From Blastocatellia bacterium (GTDB lineage Bacteria > Acidobacteriota > Blastocatellia > Chloracidobacteriales > JADJPF01): 6,052 bases of DNA. The translations under genes were made by a program, and so were the position numbers. The notes under the pieces are model-generated. The model was not told the origin of the DNA. It searched no databases and saw nothing but the letters and a program-made list of their open reading frames with translations. Positions 4,937 through 6,052 of this stretch are shown here, one piece after another (position 1 is the stretch's first letter; every line of letters starts with the position of its first letter). The DNA is taken from assembly GCA_016789295.1 (NCBI GenBank), contig JAEUQL010000058.1:1-6052 (forward strand), read 5' to 3'.

Positions 4937-6052
4937 ATGCTTGAGCCAAACGCAGTTTTGCAAGATCGTTATGTCATCTCCAAACCACTTGCAAAAGGTG
5001 GTATGGGGGCAGTCTACATGGCTGTAGACAGACGGCTCAAGGTCAATATAGCTCTTAAAGAGACACTCTTTAGTGACGAAACTTTGTGCAAAGCTTTTGA
5101 ACGTGAAGCAAGACTACTAGCAAATCTTCGCCATAATCTATTACCAAAAGTTATAGATCATTTCACTGAAGGTAGTAAGCAATACATTGTGATGGAATTT
5201 ATTCCAGGTGAAGATCTATCTACTCTTATCAAGCAGCAAGGCAGACCTTTTTCGGTTGAAGATGTACTCAAATGGGCAGATCAGTTGCTAGATCTGCTAG
5301 ACTACATGCATAACCAAGAACCGGCAGTGATTCACCGCGACATCAAGCCACAAAATCTCAAACTCACACCTCGTGGAGAAATCGTACTGCTAGATTTTGG
5401 TCTAGCAAAAGGTCAACCTTCTACTATCAACGTGACTGCATCGATCAGAGCAGTTGCTACAAGCCTGCATGGTTACACTCTCAACTACTCTCCACCTGAA
5501 CAGATAGAAGGGACAGGAACCGATCCACGCAGTGATCTTTATGCTCTTGGTGCAACACTCTATCACTTATTGACTGGTGCAGCTCCACTCGATTCTGTAA
5601 CAAGAAGTTTAAAGATCTTGGATTCATATCCAGATCCGTTGATACCTGCAAGCGAGCTAAACCGCGAAGTTCCAAAAGTACTGTCAAATGTTCTTAGTAA
5701 GGCTATGGCAATAGACAAAACTGCTCGCTATCAAGCAGCAACTGAAATGAGAGATTCACTAAGGAAGATATACAGAGCAGACACTGCCAACTCACAGATA
5801 AATTCTCAAGGCTTTCAGATACGTACACCATCCAGCCTTCACCTTCAACCTACACCAAAGCTTTCCTCAACGACGTTTATGGCTGGACACACTGGATACA
5901 TTCGTAGTCTAGCTTTTTCTTCAGATGGTCAATATGTTGTCTCTGGTAGTGAAGACAAGACTGTTAGGTTGTGGGATGCAAACAGTTTTTCAGAGCTTGC
6001 CCGCTACACTGGACATGGTGATTGGGTCACAAGTGTGGCATTCTCTCCGGAT
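4937..6052 (+). CDS. Ser/Thr protein kinase with C-terminal WD40 repeats, 3' end cut off
   Basis: The first 372 codons are present, open to the window end. Residues 11-280 form a Hanks-type kinase: glycine loop LAKGGMGAVY (18-27), Lys41 in IALKE, helix-C Glu57, catalytic HRDIKPQN (133-140), DFG (153-155) and PPE (186-188). All catalytic residues are present, so it should phosphorylate Ser/Thr. A polar linker (about 281-312) with no membrane helix leads to WD40 units: one complete (GHTGYIRSLAFSSDG to VRLWD, about 317-347) and the start of a second (GHGDWVTSVAFSPD). These usually build a propeller for protein binding, and more repeats must lie beyond the window. The ATG follows the molybdoenzyme stop by one base (TGATATG) and lacks a clear Shine-Dalgarno site, which points to translational coupling. 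It is predicted to be cytoplasmic. The kinase target is unknown; the coupled molybdoenzyme is a candidate by position only. Confidence 0.92.
   Translation, partial: MLEPNAVLQDRYVISKPLAKGGMGAVYMAVDRRLKVNIALKETLFSDETLCKAFEREARLLANLRHNLLPKVIDHFTEGSKQYIVMEFIPGEDLSTLIKQQGRPFSVEDVLKWADQLLDLLDYMHNQEPAVIHRDIKPQNLKLTPRGEIVLLDFGLAKGQPSTINVTASIRAVATSLHGYTLNYSPPEQIEGTGTDPRSDLYALGATLYHLLTGAAPLDSVTRSLKILDSYPDPLIPASELNREVPKVLSNVLSKAMAIDKTARYQAATEMRDSLRKIYRADTANSQINSQGFQIRTPSSLHLQPTPKLSSTTFMAGHTGYIRSLAFSSDGQYVVSGSEDKTVRLWDANSFSELARYTGHGDWVTSVAFSPD

Noticed and set aside
5481..5687. Minus-strand open frame of 68 codons within the kinase gene
   Set aside because: It is antisense to the conserved kinase domain and has no independent support.

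Overview
The window is bacterial, with standard code, roughly 40% G+C by eye and canonical Shine-Dalgarno sites. It holds two divergent gene sets that leave a shared promoter region at about 2550-2650. I cannot place the organism firmly. A Ser/Thr kinase fused to WD40 repeats, an anaerobic-type molybdoenzyme and a Tat-exported cysteine-rich peptide would fit several environmental phyla, such as non-photosynthetic cyanobacterial relatives, Armatimonadota or Planctomycetota-like bacteria. No RNA gene, insertion sequence, CRISPR array or phage gene is visible.

Left half, minus strand, read right to left. (1) 2549-681 encodes a membrane-anchored DUF255/YyaL-type protein: a thioredoxin-like domain with CHWC followed by an alpha/alpha toroid. 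(2) After a good sigma70-like promoter, 547-188 encodes a 119-residue Tat-signal peptide protein. Its mature part carries nine cysteines in three blocks of three SSCKGK-type units. (3) A fully paired hairpin with a U-tract follows at 170-134. (4) 115-1 is the 5' end of a DUF692 gene, the multinuclear non-heme iron oxidase family (MNIO; relatives MbnB, HvfB, BufB). A Cys-repeat precursor next to an MNIO enzyme is the hallmark of MNIO-modified RiPPs, including methanobactins, the HvfA-type oxazolone/thiooxazole peptides and the copper-buffering bufferins. This is the most interesting part of the window. The usual partner protein (HvfC/BufC-like) would lie beyond the left edge and is not seen.

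Right half, plus strand. A 58-residue two-helix membrane protein (2651-2827) is followed 23 bases later by a complete 694-residue molybdopterin oxidoreductase with an N-terminal [4Fe-4S] motif (2851-4935). One base after its stop codon a Ser/Thr kinase with C-terminal WD40 repeats begins (4937 to the window end, truncated). The spacing suggests one operon with translational coupling of kinase and molybdoenzyme.

Working model (inference): the left set makes a secreted or periplasmic, post-translationally modified thiol-rich peptide, probably metal-binding. The precursor is made in excess of its enzyme because of the intervening terminator, and an anchored thioredoxin-like protein is encoded upstream. 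The right set is a separate redox and signalling unit.
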